Positions 17,242 to 26,417 of a DNA stretch of 64,000 bases are shown piece by piece. Source of the stretch: Sphingomonas hominis (GTDB taxonomy: Bacteria; Pseudomonadota; Alphaproteobacteria; Sphingomonadales; Sphingomonadaceae); NCBI RefSeq assembly GCF_013328205.1, contig NZ_JABULH010000001.1, forward strand, positions 945,610-1,009,609, in the 5' to 3' direction. A model generated the notes under the pieces. It did no database searches and was not told the origin of the DNA. It saw only the letters and a program-made list of their open reading frames with translations. The position numbers were made by a program, and so were the translations under genes. Each line of letters begins with the position of its first letter. The first letter of the stretch is position 1.

Positions 17242-18485
17242 CCCTGACCACCGAACCCGCAACGCCCAACAGTTTCCGCCAGCAGCCCGACAGCCGCGGC
17301 CATTTCGGCGATTACGGCGGCCGCTACGTCGCCGAGACGCTGATGCCGCTGATCCTCGAACTCGAACGCGCCTATCGCGCGGCGAAGCAGGATCCGGCGT
17401 TCCAGGCGCAGTTCGACGATCTGCTCGAACATTATGTCGGCCGCCCGAGCCCGCTCTACTACGCGGAGCGGCTGACCGAGGCGCTGCGCGCCAGCGCGCC
17501 CGAAGGGATGGGGCCGGAAATCTGGTTCAAGCGCGACGAGCTCAATCACACCGGCGCGCACAAGATCAACAATTGCGTCGGGCAGATCCTGCTCGCGCTC
17601 CGCATGGGCAAGACCCGCATCATCGCCGAGACCGGTGCCGGCCAGCACGGTGTCGCGACCGCCACCGTCTGCGCGCGCTTCGGCCTGCCGTGCGTCATCT
17701 ACATGGGCGCAAAGGACGTCGAGCGGCAGGCGCCCAACGTGTTCCGCATGAAGCTGCTCGGCGCCGAGGTCCGCGCGGTCGAGAGCGGCGCGCGCACGCT
17801 CAAGGACGCGATGAACGAGGCTCTGCGCGACTGGGTCGCGAACGTTCACGACACCTTCTACATCATCGGCACTGCCGCCGGCCCGCACCCCTATCCCGAA
17901 CTCGTCCGCGACTTCCAGAGCGTGATCGGGCGCGAGGCGCGCGCGCAGATGCTGTCGCGTACGGGCCGCCTGCCCGACCTGCTCGTCGCCGCGATCGGCG
18001 GCGGATCGAACGCGATCGGCTTGTTCCACCCCTTCCTCGACGATGCCGACGTGCAGATGCTCGGCGTCGAGGCAGCGGGCGAAGGGCTTGAGGCGAAGCA
18101 TGCCGCCAGCCTCGCCGGCGGCTTCCCCGGCGTGCTCCACGGCAACAAGACGTACTTGCTGCAGGACGACGACGGGCAGATCGCGGAAGCGCATTCGATC
18201 TCCGCCGGGCTCGATTATCCCGGCATCGGACCCGAGCATGCGTGGTTGAAGGACATCGGCCGAGTCACCTACACCAGCGTCACCGATCGCGAGGCGCTCG
18301 ACGCCTTCCAGTTGCTGTGCCGTGTCGAAGGCATCATTCCCGCACTTGAACCCTCGCATGCGATCGCAGCGGTTGCCGCCAAGTCAAAGGAAATGCGGGC
18401 AGATCAGGTGATCCTCGCCAACCTGTGCGGCCGCGGCGACAAGGACATCTTCACCGTTGCCGAGGCGCTGGGAGTAGCGATCTGA
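17238..18485 (+). CDS. trpB: Tryptophan synthase beta chain
   Basis: PLP enzyme that condenses indole with serine to L-tryptophan. It is 415 residues. The PLP lysine is K109 in [30 protein letters not shown] and the phosphate-cradle [10 protein letters not shown] are intact, as is [16 protein letters not shown]. The start overlaps trpF by four bases and the stop overlaps the trpA start by one base, so the alpha and beta subunits are made together. Confidence 0.98.
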   Translation: MTLTTEPATPNSFRQQPDSRGHFGDYGGRYVAETLMPLILELERAYRAAKQDPAFQAQFDDLLEHYVGRPSPLYYAERLTEALRASAPEGMGPEIWFKRDELNHTGAHKINNCVGQILLALRMGKTRIIAETGAGQHGVATATVCARFGLPCVIYMGAKDVERQAPNVFRMKLLGAEVRAVESGARTLKDAMNEALRDWVANVHDTFYIIGTAAGPHPYPELVRDFQSVIGREARAQMLSRTGRLPDLLVAAIGGGSNAIGLFHPFLDDADVQMLGVEAAGEGLEAKHAASLAGGFPGVLHGNKTYLLQDDDGQIAEAHSISAGLDYPGIGPEHAWLKDIGRVTYTSVTDREALDAFQLLCRVEGIIPALEPSHAIAAVAAKSKEMRADQVILANLCGRGDKDIFTVAEALGVAI

Positions 18486-19288
18486 TGACGCGCCTTTCCG
18501 CCGCCTTCCGTGCCGATCGTCCGGCGCTCGTCACCTTCGTGACCGCAGGCGACCCCGATGTCGCGACCACGCCCGCGATCCTCGACGCGCTGGTCACGGG
18601 TGGTGCCGACGTTATTGAGCTCGGCATGCCGTTCACCGACCCGATGGCGGATGGCCCCGCGATCCAGGCGGCCAATATCCGCAGCCTCGACGGCGGCACC
18701 TCGACCGCCGATATCCTGCGCATCGCGAGCGGCTTTCGGGACCGCCACCCCGACGTGCCGCTCGTGTTGATGGGCTATGCCAATCCGATGCTGCGCCGCG
18801 GCGGCGAGTGGTTCGCCAATGCCGCGCGTGAGGCGGGTGTCGACGGAGTGATCTGCGTCGACATTCCCCCGGAGGAAGACGACGCACTCGGCCCGGCGCT
18901 GCGTGCCGCTGGTCTCGACCTGATCCGTCTCGCCACCCCCACCACCGACGTGGCACGGCTGCCAGAGGTCGTGAACGGCGCCTCGGGTTTCCTCTACTAC
19001 GTCTCGGTTGCGGGCATCACCGGGCTGCAACAAGCCCAGCAGGCCTCGATCGAGCAGGCCGTCGCGCGGTTGAAGCAAGCGACCGACGTACCCGTTGCCG
19101 TCGGCTTCGGCATCCGCACCCCCGATCAGGCACGCGCGATCGGTGCGGTCGCCGACGGTGTCGTCGTCGGCTCTGGGATCGTCGAGATCGTCGCGCAGCA
19201 CGGCTCGCAAGCGCCCGCACACGTCACCACCTATGTTCGCGGTCTGTCCGACGCACTCGCCTCGGCCCGCAAGGAAGCAGTACGATGA
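18485..19288 (+). CDS. trpA: Tryptophan synthase alpha chain
   Basis: Cleaves indole-3-glycerol phosphate to indole, which is channelled to TrpB. It is 267 residues from the ATG at 18485. The catalytic Glu lies in VIELGMPFTDPMADGPAIQ and the Asp in VDGVICVDIPPEE. YYVSVAGITG and VGFGIRTPDQA bind the phosphate. The ATG of accD overlaps its last codons by four bases. Confidence 0.97.
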   Translation: MTRLSAAFRADRPALVTFVTAGDPDVATTPAILDALVTGGADVIELGMPFTDPMADGPAIQAANIRSLDGGTSTADILRIASGFRDRHPDVPLVLMGYANPMLRRGGEWFANAAREAGVDGVICVDIPPEEDDALGPALRAAGLDLIRLATPTTDVARLPEVVNGASGFLYYVSVAGITGLQQAQQASIEQAVARLKQATDVPVAVGFGIRTPDQARAIGAVADGVVVGSGIVEIVAQHGSQAPAHVTTYVRGLSDALASARKEAVR

Positions 19289-20151
19289 CTTGGTTGAGCA
19301 ACGTTCGCAACGCCTTGTCCGCGATCGTTCCCGCGGGCAAGCAGCAGACGCCTGAGAACCTGTGGCACAAGTGCAAGGGTTGCGGGACGATGGTCTTTAC
19401 CAAGGAGCTGGAGGAGAACCTCCACGTCTGCCCGACCTGCGACCATCACGACCGCATTGGCCCGGCCGAGCGGTTCGCCTACCTCTTTGACGAGGGCACC
19501 GCGCACCCGCTCGCCCCGCCCAAGGCGCCTGAGGATCCGCTTAAGTTCCGCGACTCGAAGCGCTACGTCGACCGCCTCAAGGCCGCACGCGCCCACACGG
19601 GCGAACAGGACGCCTTCATCAATGCACGCGGCCTGATCCACGGCCGCAAGGTTGTGATCGGCGTGCAGGATTTCGCCTTCATGGGTGGCTCAATGGGCCA
19701 GGCCGTGGGTGAAGCCTTCATCCAAGGTGTGGAGGCCGCGATCGCCGACCACGCGCCCTACGTCGTCTTCACCGCATCGGGCGGCGCGCGAATGCAGGAA
19801 GGCATCTTGAGCCTCATGCAGATGCCGCGCAGCACCGTCGCAATCCAGATGCTGCACGATGCCGGCCTGCCGTACATCGTCGTGCTGACCGATCCGACCT
19901 CGGGCGGCGTCATGGCGGCCTATGCGATGCTCGGCGACATCCACATCGCCGAGCCCAAGGCGACGCTCGCCTTCACCGGTCGCCGCGTGATCGAGAATAC
20001 GATCCGCGAGAAGCTGCCCGACGATTTCCAGACCAGCGAATATTATCTCGAACACGGGATGATCGACATGGTGGTGCACCGCAAGGACCTGCGCGATCGC
20101 CTCGCCAGCGTGATCGGCTACCTATGCGCGGAGCGTAGCGCCGCCGCGTGA
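19285..20151 (+). CDS. accD: Acetyl-CoA carboxylase carboxyltransferase subunit beta
   Basis: Beta subunit of the carboxyltransferase that makes malonyl-CoA for fatty-acid synthesis. It is 288 residues. An N-terminal zinc ribbon uses C30, C33, C49 and C52 (WHKCKGCG, HVCPTC). The crotonase-fold part has FTASGGARMQEG and LTDPTSGGVMAAYAMLGD. The AccA partner is not in the window. Placement after trpA and before folC is common in Alphaproteobacteria. Confidence 0.97.
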   Translation: MTWLSNVRNALSAIVPAGKQQTPENLWHKCKGCGTMVFTKELEENLHVCPTCDHHDRIGPAERFAYLFDEGTAHPLAPPKAPEDPLKFRDSKRYVDRLKAARAHTGEQDAFINARGLIHGRKVVIGVQDFAFMGGSMGQAVGEAFIQGVEAAIADHAPYVVFTASGGARMQEGILSLMQMPRSTVAIQMLHDAGLPYIVVLTDPTSGGVMAAYAMLGDIHIAEPKATLAFTGRRVIENTIREKLPDDFQTSEYYLEHGMIDMVVHRKDLRDRLASVIGYLCAERSAAA

Positions 20152-20231
20152 CACGCCCGCGCGCACCGCGTCGGCTCGGTCCGGCGCGGTGCGCGTCCGA
20201 CGATCCGACGCTGCTATCCGGACATCGCGTC

Positions 20232-21548
20232 ATGCCCGACCACGCCCGCTCCACCGATTCTGCCGTGCAGGCGCAGCTAGATCGCCTGTGGGCGCTCTCG
20301 CCCGGTGCCGATGTGCTCGGGCTCGGGCGCATCACGCAATTGCTCGCGCGGCTCGGTGATCCGCACCGCCACTTGCCGCCCGTCTTTCACGTCGCCGGCA
20401 CCAACGGCAAGGGATCGACTTGCGCCTTTCTGCGCGCCGCGCTGGAAGCCGCCGGCTACCGCGTCCACGCCTACACCAGCCCGCACCTCGTCCGCTTCAA
20501 CGAGCGTATCCGCCTCGCCGGCACGTTGATCGACGATACCGCGCTCGCGCCGCTGCTCGCCGAGGTACTGGACGTAGCGGGCGACATTGGCGCGAGCTTC
20601 TTCGAGGTGACCACCGCCGCCGCCTTTCTGGCCTTTGCGCGCACCCCCGCCGACGCCTGCGTCATCGAGGTAGGGCTTGGCGGCCGGCTCGACGCGACCA
20701 ACGTGCTGCCGACCGCCGCCGTGTGCGGCATCGCCGCGCTCGGCATGGATCACGAGGCGTTCCTGGGCGACACGCTGCCGCTGATCGCCGCGGAGAAAGC
20801 CGGCATCGCCAAAGCGGGCGTACCGCTGGTCACCATGTCTTACCCGCCGGAGATCGCGGCGGTGATCGCGCAGGTCGCTGCCGCGCACCATGCACCGTTG
20901 CTCTCGCAAGGTCAGGCGTGGCACCGCGTGGTCAACACCGCGACGCTGGACTATAGAGATGTAGCCGGCACACTCGCCCTGCCCTTGCCCGCGCTGCACG
21001 GACCGCATCAGGCCGACAATCTCGCGCTCGCCACCGCGATGCTGCGGCATCAGCGCGTGCTGGCAGTGCCGGCCGCCGCAATGGCGGACGCCGCCAGCCA
21101 CGCTTTCTGGCCGGCACGGTTGCAGCGTCTCTCGCCTGGGCCGTTGCTTGCCCCACTGCCGGCAAGCGCGCGCGTGTGGCTGGATGGCGGCCACAATCCA
21201 TCCGCGGGTGCCGCACTGGCGCAGGCACTGCCACAACTCGGCGTAGCAGGTGAGTTGACTCTAATCCTCGGCATGCTCGCCAACAAAGACCCGTCCGGCT
21301 TTCTCGAGCCACTTGCTCCGTTGCTCGGGCAAGTGATCGCGATCCCGGTGCCCGATCACGCGTGCCACGCACCGGCTACCCTGGCCGATGAGGCTGCCAA
21401 ACTGAGGATCCGATCGACAGCCACGGCAGAAAACGTAAGCGCAGCGCTTAAGAAAGCGGGGCAAGCTCTTCAGATTGCTACGCAAAACGACGTTTTGATC
21501 GCCGGTTCGCTATACCTCGCGGGGGATGTACTCGCGCACAACCAATAG
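20232..21548 (+). CDS. folC: Bifunctional folylpolyglutamate/dihydrofolate synthase
   Basis: Mur-ligase-family enzyme that adds glutamate to dihydropteroate or tetrahydrofolate. It is 438 residues from the ATG at 20232. A GTG at 20148 overlapping the accD stop would add 28 Arg/Pro-rich residues without family character, so I prefer the ATG. The P-loop is VAGTNGKGST, followed by TSPHLVRFNERIR; the C-terminal domain has DGGHNPSAGAALAQ. It is the last gene of the long rightward cluster. Confidence 0.93.
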   Translation: MPDHARSTDSAVQAQLDRLWALSPGADVLGLGRITQLLARLGDPHRHLPPVFHVAGTNGKGSTCAFLRAALEAAGYRVHAYTSPHLVRFNERIRLAGTLIDDTALAPLLAEVLDVAGDIGASFFEVTTAAAFLAFARTPADACVIEVGLGGRLDATNVLPTAAVCGIAALGMDHEAFLGDTLPLIAAEKAGIAKAGVPLVTMSYPPEIAAVIAQVAAAHHAPLLSQGQAWHRVVNTATLDYRDVAGTLALPLPALHGPHQADNLALATAMLRHQRVLAVPAAAMADAASHAFWPARLQRLSPGPLLAPLPASARVWLDGGHNPSAGAALAQALPQLGVAGELTLILGMLANKDPSGFLEPLAPLLGQVIAIPVPDHACHAPATLADEAAKLRIRSTATAENVSAALKKAGQALQIATQNDVLIAGSLYLAGDVLAHNQ

Positions 21549-21629
21549 CTTCCGACCTGACGCAATAAATGCGATTGACTTGCAATAGCGTAGAACCGAG
21601 GATGCGCGAACGAGAAGGAGCCGTTCGCG

Positions 21630-22055
21630 ATGACGATCACTGCCACCCTGTCCGCTTTGCCTCATGTCGCGCCTGTGTGCGACCATGCCCGACTCGTGTT
21701 GTTCGCCATCCGCCGCATGGGTGCGCACGGCCTCAGCGACGCACGCGCCGCCCATGGCTTCCTCACCGCCTTCGGTGAAGGATTCTGCCGCCCGCTGACG
21801 CTGGCGCGTGCGTTGATGGCGGACGTGGCCGCGACATCGTCGATGCCGATCTCGATCGCGCCGTGCTGCTGCTCACGCATGACCGCGTCGGAGCAGGCGC
21901 TGCTGACGATCCTCGCGCGCGTAGAACAGGCCCCGGTCAGCGCGTCGTTGCTCATGGCGGACCTGCTCGGGCATCGCCGTGTCGAAGGCGTTCTAGCCAG
22001 CGCCGCCGCGCTCGCCGCGGCCTTCGCCGACGAGGGACGCCCGATCAGCGCCTGA
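21630..22055 (+). CDS. DUF6628-like conserved hypothetical protein with a CCC motif
   Basis: A 141-residue protein starting at ATG 21630, with a GAAGGAG ribosome-binding site upstream. It begins with a repeated-leucine helical region (ARLVLFAIRRMGAHGLSDAR), has AFGEGFCRPLTLARALMADV, then PISIAPCCCSRMTASEQALL, where three adjacent cysteines precede Ser-Arg-Met. The pattern is like the DUF6628 family found in sphingomonads, from memory. Function unknown; the Cys cluster could bind metal. A TTGACT at 21576-21581 may mark its promoter, but no good -10 follows. It is convergent with ampG (three bases apart). Confidence 0.65.
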   Translation: MTITATLSALPHVAPVCDHARLVLFAIRRMGAHGLSDARAAHGFLTAFGEGFCRPLTLARALMADVAATSSMPISIAPCCCSRMTASEQALLTILARVEQAPVSASLLMADLLGHRRVEGVLASAAALAAAFADEGRPISA

Positions 22056-22058
22056 GCA

Positions 22059-23420
22059 TCACGCCGCCGCGCTGTCGCGCGCGTCGCCGGCACCCGCGAT
22101 TCCGGCGCTGCCGACCGATCGGTCGACCAACCCCGACCGGCTCATCCACCAGAACAGCACCACGCCCGGCAACGCGAGGATCGTCGTCAACAGGTAGAAA
22201 TTGACGTAGCCGAACCGCTCCACCAGCGCCCCCGCCGTCGTGCCGGTCAGCACGCGTCCCACAATGCTTGCCGCGGCCGAGATCAGCGCATATTGGCTGG
22301 CCGTGAAGCGCAGATCGGTCAGTGCCGAAAAATAGGCGATCACTGTCACACCACCGATGCCGCTGGCGAAATTCTCGAACCCGATCGCGCCCGCCATCCC
22401 CATGTTCGAGTGCCCTGCTGCTGCGAGCGCCGCGAAGCTCAAGTTCGACACGGCCATCAGCACGAGGCTGACGAGCACCGACCGCTTCATCCCCAATCGC
22501 GCATACATGATCCCGCCGACGAACACGCCGGCGAGCAGCGCCCAAAAACCGACGCCGACATCGTACACCGCAATCTCGGTCTTGCTGAACCCGAGGTCGT
22601 TGAACAGCAACCGCAGCGTGAGGTTCGCCAGCGTGTCGCCGATCTTGTGAAATAGGATGAACATTAGCACGATAACGGCACCCGGACGGCGGAAAAACTC
22701 GGCAAACGGCCCCACGACCGCGCGCGCGAGATCGCCCAGCGGACGACGCCCTGCGACTGCGCGCACCGCCTCGCGGTGGCGTTGCGGCTCGCCCATGATC
22801 AATGCGGTGACGACCGCGGGCAAGGCAAAGAGACAGCTCACGAAATAGGCGGTTTCCCAATTCGCCCGATCGGCCACCAGCAACGCCAGCGCGCCCAGCC
22901 CGGCCGATCCGATCCGCCAGCCATATTGCCCCATGCCCGCGCCCACACCCAATTGCCGCGGCTCGAGCAATTCGATCCGATAGGCATCGATCACGATGTC
23001 GAAGCTCGCCCCCGCGATACCCAGCAGGATTGCGGTGGACGCAGTGTGCGCCAGCGACACGCGCGGGTCGGCCAGGCCCAGGTTGATCGCCGCAGCCATC
23101 GTGCACGCTGCCAGCACGATCATCCACGATACACGCTGCCCCAATCGTCCCAGAACCGGCAACCGCACGCCCTCGATCACCCACGCCCACAAAAATTTGA
23201 GGTTATACGCCAGGATGACCAAGGCGAAGGCGGTCACGCTTTTCTTCTCGATGCCCGCTTCTGCCAACCGGCTCGCCAGCGTGCTGGTGATCATGGTCAA
23301 TGCGAAAGCGGACGATATCCCCAGCGCCAGCGAAGCCAGCGGCGCACGCTCGACGTAGGGCCTGATCCCGTCCCACCACGTTCGCCGCCGTGTATCGATC
23401 TTGTCCGGCGTCGACGCCAT
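22059..23420 (-). CDS. ampG: AmpG-family muropeptide permease
   Basis: Major-facilitator inner-membrane permease that brings anhydromuropeptides from cell-wall turnover back into the cytoplasm. It is 453 residues with about 12 hydrophobic segments. AmpG-type features are FDIVIDAYRIELLEPRQLG, GMGQYGWRIGSAGLGALAL, DLGFSKTEIAVYDVGVGFWA and FENFASGIGGVTVIAYFSAL. No ampC or ampR is adjacent, so no inducible beta-lactamase circuit is implied. The 243 bases between it and the response-regulator stop at 23664 hold no gene I can support. Confidence 0.85.
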   Translation of the reverse strand: MASTPDKIDTRRRTWWDGIRPYVERAPLASLALGISSAFALTMITSTLASRLAEAGIEKKSVTAFALVILAYNLKFLWAWVIEGVRLPVLGRLGQRVSWMIVLAACTMAAAINLGLADPRVSLAHTASTAILLGIAGASFDIVIDAYRIELLEPRQLGVGAGMGQYGWRIGSAGLGALALLVADRANWETAYFVSCLFALPAVVTALIMGEPQRHREAVRAVAGRRPLGDLARAVVGPFAEFFRRPGAVIVLMFILFHKIGDTLANLTLRLLFNDLGFSKTEIAVYDVGVGFWALLAGVFVGGIMYARLGMKRSVLVSLVLMAVSNLSFAALAAAGHSNMGMAGAIGFENFASGIGGVTVIAYFSALTDLRFTASQYALISAAASIVGRVLTGTTAGALVERFGYVNFYLLTTILALPGVVLFWWMSRSGLVDRSVGSAGIAGAGDARDSAAA

Positions 23421-23663
23421 GTCTTGCTCCAGCGTAATGTCGGCCGGACACTAGCGGGAAACGGCTTGGAGGTAAGCCACGATTGCACCCGCCGCGACGC
23501 TCCGCTGCATGCAAGATCAACGCGCGCAGAGGCGGATGCTCAACAGCGACGAGCTCGGCACCACCTAAATCAACGTTGGCCATCGCCTACAACAATCCGA
23601 GATGGATCATCGGCGTTAATGAGTGTCACGCCGCGGTCGAACGCCGCCTTCACTGGGAAGCGG

Positions 23664-24098
23664 TCAGGCGATAGGCACGTACAACTCAAAGCCTTGCGGC
23701 AAACGCTTGGTAGCCTTGCCCGCCATCGCCGCGTCCACTGCTTCGATCGCGTTGAGCAGGTCGCGCTCAAGAAACGGCTTGGCGAGAAAACCGACCGCTA
23801 GCGCGCGCGCCTCGGGCGGACAGGCGCTGGTGACGAACATGACCGGGATCGACCGCTCACTCGCCGCTCGCGCAACCTCTACGCCGCTGCCGTCAGCCAG
23901 TTGCACGTCGGCCAGGATCAGGTCGACCTTCTCGGTCGCACTCGCAATTTCACGGCGCGCGTCGGCGACGCGATCGACGGTCGCAATCACCTCATATCCG
24001 TGTTCGCGCAGCATCCGTTCGGTGTCGAACGCGATCAGCGGCTCGTCCTCGACGACGAGCAGCCGGGCAATCGATCGCTGCTTTCGTCCGAACAACAT
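23664..24098 (-). CDS. Single-domain response regulator (CheY-like)
   Basis: A 144-residue receiver domain without an output domain. Acidic pair E17-D18 (VVEDEP), phospho-acceptor D64 (LILADVQLADG), switch Thr90 (VMFVTSA) and Lys107 (FLAKPF) are all present, so it should be phosphorylatable. A short C-terminal extension (RLPQGFELYVPIA) follows. No histidine kinase lies next to it. In sphingomonads such receivers occur in general-stress and motility circuits, but nothing here fixes the partner. The start is the ATG at 24096-24098; it diverges from rluB. Confidence 0.85.
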   Translation of the reverse strand: MLFGRKQRSIARLLVVEDEPLIAFDTERMLREHGYEVIATVDRVADARREIASATEKVDLILADVQLADGSGVEVARAASERSIPVMFVTSACPPEARALAVGFLAKPFLERDLLNAIEAVDAAMAGKATKRLPQGFELYVPIA

Positions 24099-24157
24099 GT
24101 GTGCGCTTCCATCGTTACGCCCCCACAACGCAAAAGGAAGCTTTCGGTCGCAAATAT

Positions 24158-24186
24158 TTGACAGCATTCGACCATGCGGCGCTAAG
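24158..24186 (+). promoter_or_regulatory. Candidate promoter for rluB
   Basis: A perfect TTGACA at 24158-24163 is followed after 17 bases by a weak GCTAAG. It lies in a locally AT-rich patch in front of rluB and would leave an almost leaderless mRNA, with the ATG only nine bases after the -10. Low confidence. Confidence 0.3.
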
Positions 24187-24194
24187 GCAGCGCG

Positions 24195-25874
24195 ATGGCC
24201 GAAGAACCCGCGATCCCCACGTCCGCGACCCACCGCATCGCCAAGCTGCTCGCCCGCGCCGGCGTCGCCTCGCGCCGCGATGTCGAACGCATGATCGAGG
24301 ACGGCCGCGTCGCGCTGAACGGCAGCGTGATCGACACGCCCGCCACGCTGCTCGCGACGCTCGACGGCGTCACGGTCGACGGCGTGCCGGTGGCGGAGGC
24401 CGAGCCGACACGGCTGTTCCTGTTCCACAAGCCGGCCGGCTACCTGACCGCGGCGCGCGATCCGATGGGCCGCCCGACGATCTACGATCGCCTGCCCGCC
24501 GATCTGCCGCGGCTGGTGCCGGTCGGCCGTCTCGACCTCAACACCGAGGGGCTGCTGCTCCTGACGACCGACGGCGAGTTCAAGCGCCAGCTCGAGCTGC
24601 CCTCCACCGGCGTGGAGCGCGCCTATCGCGCGCGCGCCTACGGCGATGTGACGCAGGCGCAGCTCGAGGAACTGATCGACGGCGTCGAGATCGACGGCAT
24701 TCGCTACGGCAGCATCGACGCCAATCTCGAACGCCGCACCGGCGCGAACGTCTGGGTCGAGATGATCCTGACCGAGGGCAAGAACCGCGAGGTCCGCCGC
24801 GTGCTCGAACATCTCGGCCTGCAGGTCAGCCGCCTAATCCGCACGCGCTACGGCCCCTTCGTCATGGGCGATCTGCCGGTCGGCGGGATCGGCGAGGTGC
24901 GCGGCGCCGACATCGTCGCCTTTCGCCACAGCCTCAAGAACGCGCGCCTCGCGCCCCAACAAGTCGGCACGATCACTGCCACGGCTATTCGTCCCGGCTC
25001 GTCCACCCGAGCGACGAGCAGCGCTCAGACCCGTCCCGATGGTGCAACGGCGCGGTCCGACGCGCGCGCGAGTGCCGGGCGCATGCACTCATCGCAAGGC
25101 GAAGGCTACGACCCGATCCGCGAACCCACGGTCAGTAACGAGAATCGCAGGCCGACCCGCGGCGCGTTCGGACTACCTTCGGTCCGCGGCAACACCGACG
25201 ACCGAAGAGCGGGAAGCGGCGTGAGCAACCGCACGGCATCGACCCGTTCTGGCGAGCACGACCGCACGTCACGCACCTCCACCGTCGGCGCGCAACGCCG
25301 CGCGGGCGCGTCGCACGGCGTCAACGAACCGGACGGTATCCGCAGCCGGCGCCCGGCTCCGCGCCAAACGCCCGCGCCTCGCGATGCCGCGGACGACTAC
25401 CAGCCTCGTCCACGTCCCGATCCATCGATACGAGGTGAACGCGGCAGCGATCGCGCCACCTCGCGCAACCGCTCGGGTGCGATCGATCCGACGCACCAGG
25501 CACGCCCGTTCCGCAGCCAACCGACCCGCGCCGATCGCGCGTCCACGCCGCGCGGCGACCGCGACGAGCGCTCACGCTCGACCACAGGCCGCACAGGGCC
25601 GGAGCGTAGTGGCACATCCCGCTCGGCACCCGGCGAGCGCCCCTCACCGCAACGCGTCAGTCGCGATCAACCGTCGCGTGACGACGCCCGCGGTCGCGCG
25701 CAAGCGGCCGAACGCGGCAATCTCGACAGCAAGAGCCGCAAGCCCGCAACCAATCGCGACGACGCGCCAGATGCGCCGCGGCCGCCGCGTCCCGAGCGCA
25801 AGCCCGGCTGGGCACGCGCCAAACCGAAGTCTGGTGCGAAACCGGGCACGCGCCCCGGAAAGCCGCGCAAGTGA
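24195..25874 (+). CDS. rluB: RluB/RsuA-type pseudouridine synthase with long disordered tail
   Basis: rRNA pseudouridine synthase, by homology modifying 23S rRNA near position 2605. It is 559 residues, about twice the usual catalytic size. An S4 RNA-binding domain (RIAKLLARAGVASRRDVERM) covers residues 13-70. The catalytic domain has D114 in GRLDLNTEGLLLLT and ends with EVRRVLEHLGLQVSRLIRTR. From about residue 260 a 300-residue tail of Arg, Ser, Thr, Asp and Pro follows, ending in many Lys-Pro pairs. Basic tails are common on this enzyme in Alphaproteobacteria and probably grip rRNA. The stop overlaps the rsmD GTG by four bases. Confidence 0.9.
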   Translation: MAEEPAIPTSATHRIAKLLARAGVASRRDVERMIEDGRVALNGSVIDTPATLLATLDGVTVDGVPVAEAEPTRLFLFHKPAGYLTAARDPMGRPTIYDRLPADLPRLVPVGRLDLNTEGLLLLTTDGEFKRQLELPSTGVERAYRARAYGDVTQAQLEELIDGVEIDGIRYGSIDANLERRTGANVWVEMILTEGKNREVRRVLEHLGLQVSRLIRTRYGPFVMGDLPVGGIGEVRGADIVAFRHSLKNARLAPQQVGTITATAIRPGSSTRATSSAQTRPDGATARSDARASAGRMHSSQGEGYDPIREPTVSNENRRPTRGAFGLPSVRGNTDDRRAGSGVSNRTASTRSGEHDRTSRTSTVGAQRRAGASHGVNEPDGIRSRRPAPRQTPAPRDAADDYQPRPRPDPSIRGERGSDRATSRNRSGAIDPTHQARPFRSQPTRADRASTPRGDRDERSRSTTGRTGPERSGTSRSAPGERPSPQRVSRDQPSRDDARGRAQAAERGNLDSKSRKPATNRDDAPDAPRPPRPERKPGWARAKPKSGAKPGTRPGKPRK

Positions 25875-26416
25875 GGATCATCGCCGGTGACTGGCGCGGT
25901 CGCGCGCTGCCCGCGCCCAAGGGCGACACGACCCGCCCGACCGCCGACCGCACGCGCGAAGCGCTGTTCTCAATGCTCGCCAGCCGTGTCGGCAGCTTCG
26001 AAGGACTGGCGGTGGCCGATCTGTTCGCGGGCTCGGGCGCGCTCGGGCTGGAGACGCTGTCGCGCGGCGCCGCCTCGTGCCTGTTCGTCGAGCAGGATCG
26101 CCCCGCTCTCGACGCGCTGCGCGCCAACATCGCGACGCTCGCCGCCGGCACGCGCGCGACGATACGCGCCGGCTCGGTACTGGCGCTCGGGCCCGCCCCC
26201 GCCCCGCTCGATGTGGTGATGATGGACCCGCCTTACGCCTCGGGCGCGGGCGCGGTCGCAGCGGACAAGCTCGCGCGGCTCGGTTGGATCGGCTCCGCGA
26301 CGTGGCTGACGATCGAAACCGGCCGCGCCGAGCCGGTCGCGCTTGCCGGCTTCACAGTCGATGCGGAGCGCCAGTACGGCCGCGCGCGCCTCACGATCCT
26401 GCGACGCGACGCCTGA
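25871..26416 (+). CDS. rsmD: 16S rRNA (guanine(966)-N(2))-methyltransferase
   Basis: SAM-dependent enzyme acting on 30S assembly intermediates. It is 181 residues from GTG 25871, which directly gives the conserved MRIIAGDWRGRALPAP start. The SAM site is VADLFAGSGALGLE, and the catalytic DPPY motif spans residues 119-122. Coupled to rluB, so two rRNA-modifying enzymes are made from one message. Convergent with the MHS transporter gene, two bases apart. Confidence 0.95.
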   Translation: MRIIAGDWRGRALPAPKGDTTRPTADRTREALFSMLASRVGSFEGLAVADLFAGSGALGLETLSRGAASCLFVEQDRPALDALRANIATLAAGTRATIRAGSVLALGPAPAPLDVVMMDPPYASGAGAVAADKLARLGWIGSATWLTIETGRAEPVALAGFTVDAERQYGRARLTILRRDA

Positions 26417-26417
26417 G

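Noticed and set aside
20148-20231. GTG at 20148 as the folC start
   Set aside because: The extra 28 residues are Arg/Pro-rich and unlike the family; the ATG at 20232 gives a normal FolC N-terminus. The GTGA overlap with accD keeps it as an alternative.
23203-23583. 127-codon minus-strand frame overlapping the start of ampG
   Set aside because: It overlaps the well-supported AmpG N-terminus in another frame and has no ribosome-binding site or recognised domain.
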